DNA of 64,000 nt, from positions 27,518,964-27,582,963 of the forward strand of contig CM042536.1 of NCBI GenBank assembly GCA_023630585.1, read 5' to 3'. The stretch's first letter is position 1; each line of letters opens with the position of its first letter. This document shows, one piece after another, positions 1-14,100 of this stretch. The notes under the pieces are model-generated. The model did not search any database, was not told the origin of the DNA, and saw nothing but the letters and a program-made list of their open reading frames with translations. The position numbers were made by a program, and so were the translations under genes. This DNA is from Cranoglanis bouderius. Taxonomy: Eukaryota > Chordata > Actinopteri > Siluriformes > Cranoglanididae.

Positions 1-142
1 TGCCCTTCTTGCAGATGTAGGGTAGGTTGTAGTTACAAGGCACGTCGTTCCACTTGCCGTCCTCTCGAGAGATCATCACTACACAATCTTCTCCACCTGC
101 AAAGAAATTATCCGGCTGGTTCTCCCGCCAGTTCTCATATAC
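1..142 (-). CDS. ncan: ncan exon: C-type lectin domain, part 3 (cut by window edge)
   Basis: The exon reads VYENWRENQPDNFFAGGEDC, then WNDVPCNYNLPYICKKG, and continues past the edge. QPD and WND are the residues that normally coordinate calcium and ligand, so the binding site looks complete. The acceptor is ctgtaacag at 143-145. The usual exon length in the family is about 145 bp, so only a few bases are missing. A Val replaces the usual Gln or Leu at the splice junction. Confidence 0.94.
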
Positions 143-3100
143 CTGTTACAGCAGGGCGACACAGACATCTACTGGTCAGAGAATACACCGTGACTGGACA
201 CAGTTTGGAGAAATCACTCTCTGATTGGGCAGTGTAACAGGCAGTAAGGGGCAGGATGCAAGTGAGTAAACTTGCTATGAGTTATTTGGGCGAATATAGG
301 AGATATATACGAGAGGTGAGAAACACAGGCAGGTAATGTCAAGGATAATCTATATTTAGTGTCAAAACAGGAAAAACAACAAAACTAGGAAACCCAAGCT
401 TGTACTTAAAGTAACAATAGTGCATGGTAAGACTTTAAGATGATACATCGGTACACCAGGATATACAGAGACAAACTAAACAAGGATTTAACACAGAACA
501 GATGAACACAAGCAGGTAACAAACCAATGACAGGACTGGGGTAGGGACAGGACTAGATAAAAAAAACAAAAACAAACAAAAGCACTTGGCATTCATCACC
601 ATAGGAACTGCAAAGGGGAAAACTGGGACAGTGAGAGCGAGCGTAGACAAATTAGACTCTGATTGCTCAGAGTGAGAATGGGAAAATTAGACTCTGGTCA
701 CAATGAGCATGGAAAATCAGACTCTGATTGGTTAGAATGTACATGGAAATATCAGAGTCTGATTGGTTAGAATGTGCATGAAAATATCAGAGTCTGATTG
801 GTTAGAATGTGCATGGAAATATCGTACTCTGATTGGTTAGAATAAGCATGGACAAATCAGAGTCTGATTGGTTAGAATGTACATGGACAAATCAGAGTCT
901 GATTGGTTAGAATGAGCATGGACAAATCAGAGTCTGATTGGTTAGAATGTACGTGGAAAAATCAGAGTCTGATTGGTTAGAATGTGCATGGACAAATTCG
1001 AGTCTGATTGGTTAGAATGAGCATGGAAAAATCAGACTGATTGGTTAGAATGTGCATGGACAAATCAGAGTCTGATTGGTTAGAATGTGCATGGACAAAT
1101 CAGAGTCTGATTGGTTAGAATGTGCATGGACAAATCAGACTCTGATTGGTTAGAACGTGCATGGGCAAATCAGTGTCTGATTGGTCAAATAAAGTCAGAT
1201 AAGCTCAGAGCCTGATTGGTCAAAGTGACTCAATACTACTCAGAGTGGCTCAAGGGCGATCAGACTGTAATGGGTTAGAATGAGTTAGGAAAGATAGGAC
1301 TCTAATTGGTCAGAATAACTCATGAGAGATGAGACTGACTTGTGAGAATGGTTCAGGTTCAATCAGATACTATAGAATATATTTCTCCCAAGGTTAAAAG
1401 CACTAACTCGTTCAGGAAGCACTCACCAGGTCCACGTTGTCAGTCCATTGGAAATCTTCCTCCACAGTTCTGTCGTTCAGCCCAATCCACACATTATCAT
1501 GGCCCAGGCCTGCCAGATGGAGATCAACATGTTAGCCACCATTAAGTACAGGAATAATCCAAAAGACTTGCTGGCAAAATCTACAGTCTGTAAGCAGAAG
1601 GATTCTAGCTTCAAAGATTACATTCAATTTGTTTTTTTTGTTTTTTTTATGACTGAAGGCAGCGTCACAAACCCAAACATTAAACCAAAGCAGCAGTAAA
1701 TAGAGTGCTTTCTGTACTGACTCACCGTTGAGGAAGTCCTGCTCCACGCTGGAGGTGACGCTGGTCAGATGGCCGCTGAGCTCTCTGCAGTCCTTCTCGG
1801 CGTCCTCCCAGGTGTGCCGGCGGGTGAAAAGCTTGTAGCAGTGACCATGGAACTTCTTCCAGCCGTGGTCACAACCTTCAGTGTCTATGGGGAGACAAAC
1901 ACATGAGGTAGAGACCGAGTGAGAGGTTTACACTACAGAATAATGTTGTTGAGCGCACAGTGTTTTTCCACTGCATGTTCAATAACAAGAACAGATTTGA
2001 TTCATTAGAACAATCTAGAACAATCTCAATGACAAGAGTAAAAGCTATTGTATCATAATTATGCTGACAATAAAGGTGACTACAATATTTTACTCTTTAA
2101 TCTGTATGTTTGGGAAATTGAACTACTTTTCATTTCGACCATTTTGATGAAAATATGCAACAACAACAACAACAACAACAACATTATCACCACACTAACC
2201 ACCTTTCTAGAGTCAGATCCCCATATCAAAAGCATTTCTGTATGTTCTCCAGCATTTGTGCTGTAAATGTCTTTGTTTTGGTCCAATTTCTGAGAAAAAG
2301 GTTTGTTCAACCTGAGCATAAAATGTCACAGTGTTACTCCTCGCCCCCTGATTATTATACTGTTTTTCTAATTCCGTGTTCGTGTGCATGATGTTGTAGA
2401 GTTGAGGTCATAAGTTTATATACGCCTTGCAGAATCTGCAAAATGTTCATAATTTAAAAAAATAAGAAGGATCATAAAAATGGCATTTTGTTTTTTATTT
2501 AGTACTACCCTAATAAGCTATTTCACATAACAGATATTTACATATAGTCTGTTCTTATTTTGTCTTCTGGAAAACATGTAAATATCTTATGTAGCTTCTG
2601 AAGGGCAGTACTAAATGAAAAAAAGGAAGATCTTTAAACAAAATAATAATTTACACCGATCATCCTGCTCAAAAGTTTAATGTATCGTGTTGCCTTCTTA
2701 AGCATCAGTGAATGTTTGCACCTTTTGTAATAGTTGTGTACGAGTCCCTCAGTTGTCCTCAGTGTGAAAAGATGGATCTCAACATCATATAGTCACTGTT
2801 GGAAAGGGGTCAAATATGCAGAAGATGCTGGAAAAGCAAAGAATGTGCAGGACCTGGAGGATTTTTCTGAAGGACAGTGGGCAGTTTAACTGCTCAGGAC
2901 AAACAAGGGATTCATGAACAACTATCACAGAACATAAAAATAGTCGTTGATCATCCAGGTAACAACACACAGTATTAAGAATCAAGCATATGTAAACTTT
3001 TGAACTTGTTAATTTGTGTAAATTCAGTTATTATTGTGTCTTGTGGATGATATGTAAACATCTATTATGTGAAATAGCTTATTCAGGGCAGGACTCAATA

Positions 3101-5078
3101 AAAAACAAAATGCAATTTTTTATGATCCCTTGTATTGTTACTGAATGTAACCAATCAGTAACACAAAGAATTATTTCCTGTTGATCCCAACATTCAGTTT
3201 TCAGCTTCCACTACCAAAAACATACAACTGTAACATTTGGAACCATTAGATGCTCCTGCTGCTTGATGCCAGATCTGCTGTGACTCATCTTGCCTTCCGG
3301 TCCTGCCTGATTCCTCCTGAAGCTTCTGAACTTCTGCTGCTGTGGATGGTCCCACGTGAATACCCTAAACATTTTCGCTTCCCCAAAACAGTTCATTCCC
3401 AATCTCACCCTAGCTTCAGTGGATAATCTCTTCTGCATACTGTAGATTCGAACTATTAGTACTATTTGTCTTTACTTTTCTACACCTGTTTGCTGTAATG
3501 ATTAATAATCCCACGATCTGGTGTCAACCAGAAGAGTTCCCTTTTGTGTCTGGTTCCTGTCAAGGTTTCTTCCTCATGTCTACTGTAAAAAAACCAAACT
3601 GCTATATTGAAATGAATATTGGATTTGTGCCAAATAGAAAAAGCACAATTCCAGTCTTCTGGTGCCGAAAGATCCAGGACGTCGTGTCGATAGATTCATA
3701 GAGCATTTGAACCTTTTTCCAAATGTCACTGACCTAAGGGCATTCTAAAATAGTTCAGTTAAGTCAGGAACTTTTTAAAACGCCTGAGCCATGTTCTAGC
3801 ACCGTTTTTAATATCCGAGTTCTGTATTGTCCAAGCAGTAAATCTACTTATAAATGTGCTGACATCGATCAGTCATGCAACAGGGCTAATAGGATTGCCA
3901 TTGACAAAAATGCAGTTCCCTCATATTCCGCTTACTTTGCTGCCCTTTTTGTAATCAATCACCTTAACCGAGTTAGAGCATGACGCCTTAACAGAGTTAC
4001 AACTGGATGAAATGTTTATGTGTGAAATTGTGTGCGTATGTGACAGAGAGAGGAATACTGCGAACATGGTTGTCAAACGCTAACACTCCGCTAGCTGGTT
4101 TCTGGTGCACACCATATTAGTGCAACACGGGACCTGAGATTAGAAGTGCACCGGGTGCTAATTAAAACCCCATCAGTACAAAGGCACGCTGCGAATTCTA
4201 ATGAAGCTCTGCATAATTTTCTTTTCACCACCCCGATGCAGTTTGAAACTCTCACAAGGCTAATTCACACCACTGGACTCCCAGGTCACTATTTAATATC
4301 ATTTGTTTAATGAACGTTTGTAGAGTAAAAATCTAGAATGCTACTGGAATAAGCAAAGGAATAAAACACGAGGTGGTGTGATAGCGCTCAATGTGAAGAG
4401 GAGTTACTGTTACCACCCTAAAGTTGATTATTTTCCAATAACAGGACGTCCTGACGAGTTTTGTTCCTCTCGCACCACAGCAATTCGCCAACATTAACAA
4501 TGTTTATCAAATAACGACACATCATACTTTTTATCCATTTATAGTTACATTTAGTGTAACTTTCCTGAAGACTTTCCTGTGTCAGAACACTTAAACCACT
4601 GACACTGGAGACTCCTTCCAAAAAAGCTTTTGTTTCCTCACAGAAAGCGTCGCCATATCAGCGATTGGACATGTTTTTAATCCGTTTATGTACAGCTTCC
4701 ACCATACAAGTCCCTGTGAATCAGCTGTTACTATAGAAACGCTAATGTGTTAGAAGGAGCCCATTAATATAAACCTGTTTGAGCTGCTGTTATAGAAAAT
4801 TACTAAACACCTTCTGACCAGTCAGATTCGAGAATTCAACGACGCTGTGGTATAATACATTATAATCTTCTTTATCACCACAGAGAGCAGTTTATAGCAA
4901 TTGTAAAACTTAATATCATGAGACCGCACCCTTGTATGCGATCTCCATCAAACAGCCGCGGCGACTCTCTCTTGTTATCATCATTATATCATCTTTATCC
5001 TGTGCTGCAGCAGCTGCATTATTTGAATTCATAAATCATCATTAGTATGTGTGTGTGTATGTATATACATATATATAT

Positions 5079-5121
<43 letters not shown>

Positions 5122-8100
5122 CCTGAGGACGTGAGGGTGAACGGGGTGAATTGTTGCGAGAGTGTAAAGCTGTTGAGATTAATGGCAATGTGGGCTGCGG
5201 GGAGTGGAGATGAATGTCATGCAGACCACAGAGTCAGCCAGCCCTGTAACAGCCACGACCCTAGCGAGCATTTCAGATTAATACTATCCCAGAAATGTTT
5301 TCATAATGCTGAGAATGTGTATTAAAATTCTGGATAATGCATTACCGTGCATCAACCCTATTGACTCATGCGAGGTGCTGTTAAGTGCAGTGGCCCAGAG
5401 GTGCACAAAACAACATTAGCCAAAATGAAACGCTTCTGAGTGTGCTGCGTTTGAGAAAATAATCAAACGCTTACAGCTATGCAATTAAGTGACAACGCAA
5501 CGACATAAATCAAAACAAAATGCTGCAAAAGTTGCTTATAACAAAAGTAATCCAGATCACTATGGGCAGTGCAGTGAAATTGGTGGCGTTTTTTTTTTTT
5601 TCCAGTGTGGACTGGTCATGTTGTGGGTTGTCAAGTTTTAGTTGGTTTGCTACCATTCTGTTGTGAGCACATGTTTGAATTATTCTTTTAACTGTGACTT
5701 AGAATACTGAAGGGCAAGTTTGAGAAATTTCACTGTGCATTAAAGCTGCAAGAAGCATTTTCGAGGGCCACCAAGCTCCCAGACTTGGAGAGCTGCATAT
5801 TAACAGACAATGTTTCCTAAGCAATCACAGTAAAGCAGAGCCATAACTTTAGGCAAAGGGGTTCAAGAGTGATTTGTAGTTTCACTCGTGATGTGTATGT
5901 GTAGGACAGTGGTGGAATTCTCTGAGTGTTGGAGAGATCTAGATGAACAAATGGGCAGCAGGGTGGCATAGCTGCCGTGACCTGTGGTGTGATTGCTACT
6001 ACTCTGACCTGAACATTTTTTTGTTCTTACAATTTAAAAACATCTACAAGCTACAAACTGCAACAATTAGTATCCTCAGGTTCCCAAACGATTAAAAAGT
6101 GTAATTAAAAGGAAGGGTGATGTAACACAGTGGTAAACATGCCTCTGTCCCAACTTTTTTTGAGTGTGTTGAAGGCATCAAATTCTAAATTTGTTTATAT
6201 TTTACAAAATACAATGAAGTTTGTCAGTGAAAACATGGAACATCTTTTCTTTGTACTTTTGTCAGTTGATTAAAGTGTCAAGAGACATGACAAATCACAG
6301 ATTTTTGTTTTTATTGCATTTTAGAAAAAAATCCCAACTTTTTTGGAAATGGGGTTAGTAAATTATTTAGATCCAGGGATGTCTGGATAAAGTATCTTAG
6401 GGAATCCTGACTTTTACATTTTGGACACACGGTTCAAAAGTTATGACCATAAACGTACTTCCAAATTAGGCCCAAATTTGACCCGATGGTGGAGCTAGAG
6501 TGTTGGCAGTACTTGGCCAAAATTTGGTCAGAACGTTCATTAAACCCTCCCCAATCGGTGGGACAAATTTCACAACTTTTTACCAGACGGTTCTATGGGC
6601 TGCCATAGACACCCTAGCCAGAAGAAGAAGAAGCGGAAGAAGAAGAAGAATAACAAAAGGTAGAATAACAATAGGGTGCCTACGCACTTTTGGTGCTTGG
6701 CCCCCTAAATATTAAGGTCAATGCTTACAACAGTATTCACTCATTTTATTTTTTTTGTGCTAAACATTTAAATTAGCACTGAGATATTAAAGTAAAAAAA
6801 ATCACAAAATAGTGCAATTAGTGGTTTGGAATTTGCTCAATGGGGATAAATTTATCAATTTAAAATTTAGATCCAAAATTTATGTATCTCTGTAAAGCTG
6901 CTTTGTGACGATGTCTATTCTTAATAGCGCTATACAAATAAAACTGAATTGAATTGAATCGAATTGAATTGAAAAGAGTATGCAAGTACTGAGACATACT
7001 AACATCTCATGTAACGGAAGAGAACGTTGTTGCCTGGTTATGCACATTGTCACTGTAAACAAACCCCTCGTTGCATTTCAGCTTTTCTTCATTCATTATT
7101 CCTTATATAATTTATACAATAGAATTTAATTTATCGTTCCCTTGATTTATTTTTCCACATTTCATTTTCACCTCTCTAAAATACGCATGACTGATGTTAC
7201 ACTCGTCCACCATGTTTGCAGATTGAATCTGGCGAAGCAAACCTGTCCAAGGAGCCACACTTCGAAAATCGGCTGGAAATATTAGACCATCTGGGTACCT
7301 TTGGGATACTCATTTCAATATACTACGATATGGGACACACTAATTCTAATCTCGGATACTATTTAGGACGGATAGTAGGCGAATTGGAACGCAGCATAAC
7401 ACATGTGGAGGAAAGTGCTATCCGTCCTCTTCCGCATACATGACCTCACAGTTTCCCATGACTGGCTAGTGTTGCTGTGATTGAAAGGGGAGCGAGAGTA
7501 TGACATCCCTCCCACCAAGACAGCATGACCAATTTTGCTCTCTTTGATTCCTGACCACGGATGGCTGGATGGCCATTCCAGAAAAGTAACATTTTGTTTA
7601 GTTGTCATTATAAGCATGCAATATTTATATGCAATATAAGCAATATATGCATTGTTTTGTGTGTGTGTGTGTGTATTTAGCTCTGTTTACCTTTCTCACA
7701 CATGTCTCCACTGTAGCTGGGCAAACACAGGCAGATGAAGGAGTCCACTTTATCGATGCAGGTTCCTCCATTCTCACATGGGTTGGACAGACAGTCATCT
7801 ACATCTACAAGGAAACAGAAATGTTAGCATTAATGTTAGTGTGTGTGTATCAGTACTGGGATCCTGTATACAGGAATATACAGACAATTTGGAGATGCCA
7901 ATCAGCCTACAATGCATGACTTTGGACTGGGGGAGGAAACCGGAGTACTTGGAGGAAGCCCCCGAAGCACGGGGATATCATGCAAACTCCGCGCACACAG
8001 GGCGGAGACAGGATTCGAACCCCCAACGCTTGTTATAGCCTAAATGCGAGCAGAGTTGCATTAAGCAATTTTCAATAACATTTGATTCTATAACTTGGCA

Positions 8101-11100
8101 AGGAATCTCATCGCTTGAGGGTTGATATTTTACTACCAACGTATGACATTTAAGTCCAGACAATATCAACTTGCCTCCTGATTCCTGTTTGTTCAGTCAG
8201 TTGTGAATGAGATTTCTATCAGCAGAACTGTCCTTCCTTTCTTCCCAAAATTCATCCACTGTTTCATTCATTAATTAATCTATCATTATCATCAACACAT
8301 GCTGTAAAGTTATTAGACTACTTATACCCATATAAACCCCCATAATAATAATCTACTATAGCTTTAATATACTTCATATACCTGAGGGAACTATACAGCT
8401 TTTCGAGAAGAAAAAAAAAACCCAGGTGAAGATGCGAGTTGTGTTAAAAGAAAACAAAAAAAAAAAAATGCATGAGACCAGGTTCTTTGTCTTAATTGAC
8501 ATTTTAGCCTAAAGAGCCATTTTAATTAAACTTATAGCCAGAATTAACACCTGTACCCAGATTGAATCAGTGAATTAATTATTCCCCAGTACAGTTCCAA
8601 GGCAATTATGTTGGCAAAGGTGCTTTCTGCTGCATGAATATGTCGCATAATAGCCTTCTGCAAGCTTGTTTAAACTGTCGTAGTGTTTCGCCCGAAGACA
8701 CTTTAATTACAAAGCAAGCTGAAGTGAATGCCAACACAGACAGTGAGCCTTTGTGAAGCCCATAATGCAAAAATACTCCTTTAGTTACGCTTCATCTCTT
8801 AATCACTGGTGTTGAAAGGTATAATAATGCTAGTAATGCCTTATTACATTCAAAAAAATCATTTATTAGTTGTTTAGTTGGGGATTAGGGCAAAGATAAC
8901 AGAAAAAAGAGAGAGAGAGACACACACACACACAGTTGTCTTAATATTCTTGTGCGGCCCTTCTATTGACACAAATCTGTTGTTGTTTACCATGATGGCA
9001 GCTCCTGCGGGGGCAAATAATTTATCACATGATTGGAGGATATAAGAATGACTAGGATAGAGGTTCATTGCACTAATGCACCAGTCACCACCAACACAAT
9101 TCACCCCACAGTGGGAATTTATGGGCCTCCTGCATCCATCGCTTTAACAGAGTGCCGCTTTGGAAATGCCCACCAGCGAAGTGAAAACAGTGACTTCCCA
9201 GAAGCTCCGAGCAGAAAGACAGATTTATAGCATTGATTGGTCTACTGCCAATCACAGAGAGAGTTTAAATCTCTGCTAAATGCCGCCCATGTCTATAAGA
9301 AAAGCAACGAGAGCTGCAGAGTATGGATCTCATCAAGGAGGAGTTTGAGATACGGGTTCTTAAAAGTGGTTGCTGAATGCAACCACTACTTTAATTATTA
9401 TTAGTCTGAAGAACTGTCCAGCATTGCAATGATGAGGAATATGTTTCAGTTGCAGCACTGAAAACATATTATACTTCAATTGTATACTAAAGTTTGCTAC
9501 TTCTACAATGTATATAATATTATTATTATATATAACATTATATATATACAGTACTGTGCAAAAGTTTTAGGCACCCTATTTTTTTTTTGTACAAACTTTG
9601 TTATAGATTTTTTTATTTTATGCCTTCTACATTATCAGGTCAGTACAAAAACCATTTTAGGTTACATTTTAGAAACATTAGTTTTCTAGCACAAAATTAA
9701 ATGTTACAGAAAAATGTTTGTATGTCATTAAAGAAAGCAGTATATTACGTAAGAGACACTTTTCAGACAAAAAAACACAATGAAGGCTGCTGGGTTTTGC
9801 TGCAAATATAAGAAGCAAGTGTGAAAGTCAAAGTCTCCAGAAGAACTGTGTCTGGTTCTGCAAGATGCTCAATAAAACTTACCAGCTCATTTCCTTATAA
9901 AACTGCACAAATTGTACCGGAGACTACTATTTTTATTTTTATTTTTTTGTCACACCAAATATTGACTTTGTATCATTTACTACTGTTTACTGCTCTTTAT
10001 TGTATTTTTTTTTAAATGTAGAAACATTACTTTCATTATTTTGAAAGCATCTTTGCTCCACAGCATTTATTTTTTGCACAGTACTGTTTATAATTGGTGT
10101 AGTAGTTGGGACTGATTGGTCTACTTGTATTCATTCATTCATCTTTATCCTGGTCAGGGTTGTTGTGGATCCAAAGCCTATCCCAGGAACACTGGGTGTG
10201 GAATATACCCTGGATGAGATGCCTGTTCATTATAGCACAAACATTTACACACCTTCGGGCAATTTAGCTTAGTACTGTTGATTAAAAAAAAAATAAAAAT
10301 CCGAGTTTAAATAGTGCTAAAATAAAACACAATGCTGAAGTGTATAAAAATGCAGGAACATGTCATATTTTTGTGTAGTTATTCCAAATCCTTAAAGGAT
10401 CTCAGCTCTCTATTTTGAAAGGAGGCCTCCAATTGCCCCTACATTGCTCTTGGCTAGACCGAAATGTCTTCAAATCCTACCAAAGAAGCAATATCCCCAC
10501 TCTTTCACTGATCTTCTAATACCTTTGAACGAGACATATCACTGAAATGTATTTTTGGTGTAAGCATTAAAGTTAAGCACATCTTAAATTGGCATGTCTT
10601 AAAGCTCAGTTGTTTTTCGCTCATGTAATCTTTCTGCCTTGACGGTTCACATTCAGCTTTTAGTGATGGCTTCATTAGTTCATTTTAATGAACATTCATC
10701 CATCCACGGACAAAAATTTTTACTTTGAAGGCCTGAACTTGGCTATTAGTTTTAATAGCTAAGACATAAAACATATCTGAGAGTTGTGTCTACTAGGAAA
10801 ATAACTGACAACAGGGTGGTGTGTGTATTGTGACCTGCTAGAAGTTGAATATTTTTTTATTAATTGTACATCTCAAAATGTTTCAGTCCGCTTATACCAC
10901 GACAATTTACAAATTATTAGTTACGTTTAATATTGTGGAACATCCACAAAACAAGTAGAGCTTTACCTCTGACTCATACAAGACACGGACACTGGAGACT
11001 CTTTCCAAAATTGCTAAATAAATGTGGGAATGAAAGGAAGTAAAACTCAAAAGTATTAATCTACCTGAGTGGCTTCACTGACAGGTTTACTGTTGCTTTG

Positions 11101-14100
11101 TCTATAGTTTGGTGGTGAACGTAAGCAACTGTGGTTTATCAGTGTATACTGATTTACTCTCGTTTTCTACTGTGTTAGCATTGTGTTGGTTGTGCCATCC
11201 TAAAAGTGATCAATGAATTGGGGTGGTCTTCATCAGCCTCACTGATTAACCCACGCTTATCTTAATGCAACCCTGTTAATAACTCATATGCTCATCTTTG
11301 GCACCTTTATAAGTGCCTCAAACCTCTTTTGTGTCCTTTGAATAACTTTTGGTTCACAGCAGTTGGAATATTCCTCATTCGTCCTGACATATGTCATAAC
11401 TTTTTCCAATCAGTTCTGGAGCCTGACAGGGTCATGGGAATCTTTTGATTCATTTCAAATTATTATTATTTTTTGAACATAGTGGGCAACAAACTCTGTT
11501 TAAAATTTCTAAGCCAATCCGACACCTTGCGGAGGTGGAAGGTCAAAGTATTAATGCTGGAAACAGGTGCGCTTGACATCATTGTCCATGCGACACTAAG
11601 TATATGGTGCCATGTATTAGAATAAGACGCCTTTACACTACATCCATCCATCCATTTTCTGTACAGCTTCACACACACATTCACACACTACGGACAATTT
11701 GGAAATGACAAGCGGCCTACAAAGCATGTCTTTGGACTGGGGAGGAAACTGGAGGAAATGAAATGACCAAAGCACAGGGAGAAAATGTAAACTCCATGCA
11801 CACCGGGTGGAGGTGGGAATCGAATCGCCAACCCTGGAGGTGCGAGGCATATATGCTAACCACTAAGCCTGTGTGTGTAGAGTTGTTTGGTCTCCAGATG
11901 TATTCTTGTTAGAGATTACCTCTGGACCTCTGAGACTAATTTTAAAATGTAATATTTTTTTTTTATATAAATTGTAAAATTAGAAGCACATTTTCCTTTT
12001 TTTTTCACCCTAAAATCACAGAGAATGCAATTTTTTTTTTTGCACTCGACTGCATTCTAACCCAAAAATGACTCCCAGTGCAAACAGCACTCTTTTTAAT
12101 GGGGCATCAATGATCTCTCACGCTGTGCCTCGATCACTGTTTCTGCAAATCTGCTGAAGCACGGCTCTAAAAGAGGCTTAGATTAAGCAAAGAGGTCTTC
12201 AGTGCCCCTCTCAGTCCACTGAGCAAGCGATTTTACGTCGGCCAGACCACGCTGTTGATTAGTACCTATTATTTGTGTGTCTCAGAGCGCCACTATAGAT
12301 TAACTCGCTAAAGATGATGGCCCTCTGAAATGTTCCCCGCTACGAGCGAAGAGATTAGGCCAGCAGGTACGATTTTCCTAATATGCACGCTCATTGCTGG
12401 AATTAGACTGTCAGGGTGTGTGAGCAGCATGGCGAAATGTTTATTGAAGCAAGCAACGCTGTCACATTATATTAGAACCTTGACACAGCGGGAACTCAGA
12501 TTCTGCCAGAGAGATAAAAAAAAAAACCCTATAGTTTCAACATCATAAATTTCACCAAATACATTCTGTTCTATATAAAGATGATATTGTTGATTCAGGC
12601 CAGACACTGACCAGCTGTGATTGATCAACTGAAGCCTTATTTATACGGGATTAGTTTTACACCAGGACCTGGAGTGATTCCATGATTTATAGGTGGAATG
12701 TCAAAACTCTGTGGTGTCTGAAAATAAATCCATAAATACTAATGATAGTTTCGAATTTTAAAAACTCATTCGAAGCTGCGAAGCTGCAAAATCCTCGGTA
12801 TACTCACCTCCGTGAGCGCATCGCAATAAATGAATTCTGAATCCATGTGCCAGGTTTAAAACCAATAAAACCGCTACATTGTTCTGTCCATAGAATATGC
12901 TCATTTTTGTCCCTTATGTTGCCTAGCAACCAAAGCTTACTGTTAAGAGACTACATTGTACGGCAGAAGAATTGTTCACAGCCAATATTATTAATAATAC
13001 ATTATTTCTTGAACACTGGATAGCAATAAGCCACACAAGGCCTGCTTTTGGCTTACTGTATTATTAAGCTCTCCCCGAATCGTAAAAAAGATGAATGCTC
13101 AACAATATTCTTAGTATCTTCATACTGTTTACACAAAAAAAAAATCCATTAGAAGGGAAATGTAAAATAAATAAAACCTGGGAAACCATCGGTCCTGACT
13201 TTCATGTGGATGTTACTTTGACACCTACCACCTACCTAAATATTGTTGCAAGTACCCCCCTTTATTGCAGCGGTATTCCCTAATGGCAGTGGCCTCTTTT
13301 AGGGGGATAATGTGCCCTGCTGCCACACTGCAAAAATTATTCAGGAATGGGTTGAGGAATATAGAGTTCAAGGTGTTGACTTGGCCTCCAAATTCACCAG
13401 ATCTCAATCAGATCGAGCATCTGTGGGACGTGATGCACAAGCAAGTCCGATCAATGCCGGCCCCACCTCGGAACTTACAGGACTTAAAGGATCTGCTGCT
13501 AAGATCCCAGATACTGCTAAGATGAGCCAGATACCACAGCACACCTTCAGAGTTCTTGTGGAGTTCATGCCTCGACGGGTCAGAGCTGTTTTGCCAGCAC
13601 AAGGGGGACCTACACAATATTATGCAGGTGGTTTTAATGTTATGGCTAATCGGTGTAAAGCCGCTTTAGATTTTCACATCTTGCAGCGAATAGAAATAAT
13701 GAAATATGCAGTTGTATATGGCAAATGTCTGCTCTGTAACCATCTAATGATAATTCCTGCCAAATAAATACACATATTTGTAAATGATCCAAAAACCTTT
13801 TTTTCTATTTTCAATTCACTTATGTGTCTAAAACACCTTACCATGAACAAAAACAATAACGATGTGGGAACTCACTCGTTTCCACTCCCATGTTCATTGA
13901 AAGTGTTTTTACAGAAACTAATCCTGTCCAAATAAGGCTTAAAGCTGCTTACACATTAGGTATTTCTTCCTCAACCACCAGTGCATGTGTTATCCTATGA
14001 TAAGCAACAGCTTTAAAAAACAAACAAACAAACAAAAACCTTTTTTTTTTCTTTTAAAGAAAATCAATCTAATCTTTGTTGTTAGTACAGCTGGGTAGAT

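Larger units (their letters stand above)
1885..7690 (-). other. ncan intron between EGF2 and lectin exons
   Basis: This 5.8-kb intron holds a CAA repeat (about 2156-2182), a MITE-like element (2398-3140), dispersed repeat H (4360-4860), a GT array (5083-5118) and transposon or LINE fragments at 6145-6720 and 6880-6970. The stretch 3150-3720 resembles dispersed fish repeat sequence ('tcaaggtttcttcctcatgt'). I see no further exon. Confidence 0.7.

Noticed and set aside
13312..13767. 151-residue plus-strand frame as a host gene
   Set aside because: It is a frameshifted reading of the Tc1 transposase remnant continuing past its end.
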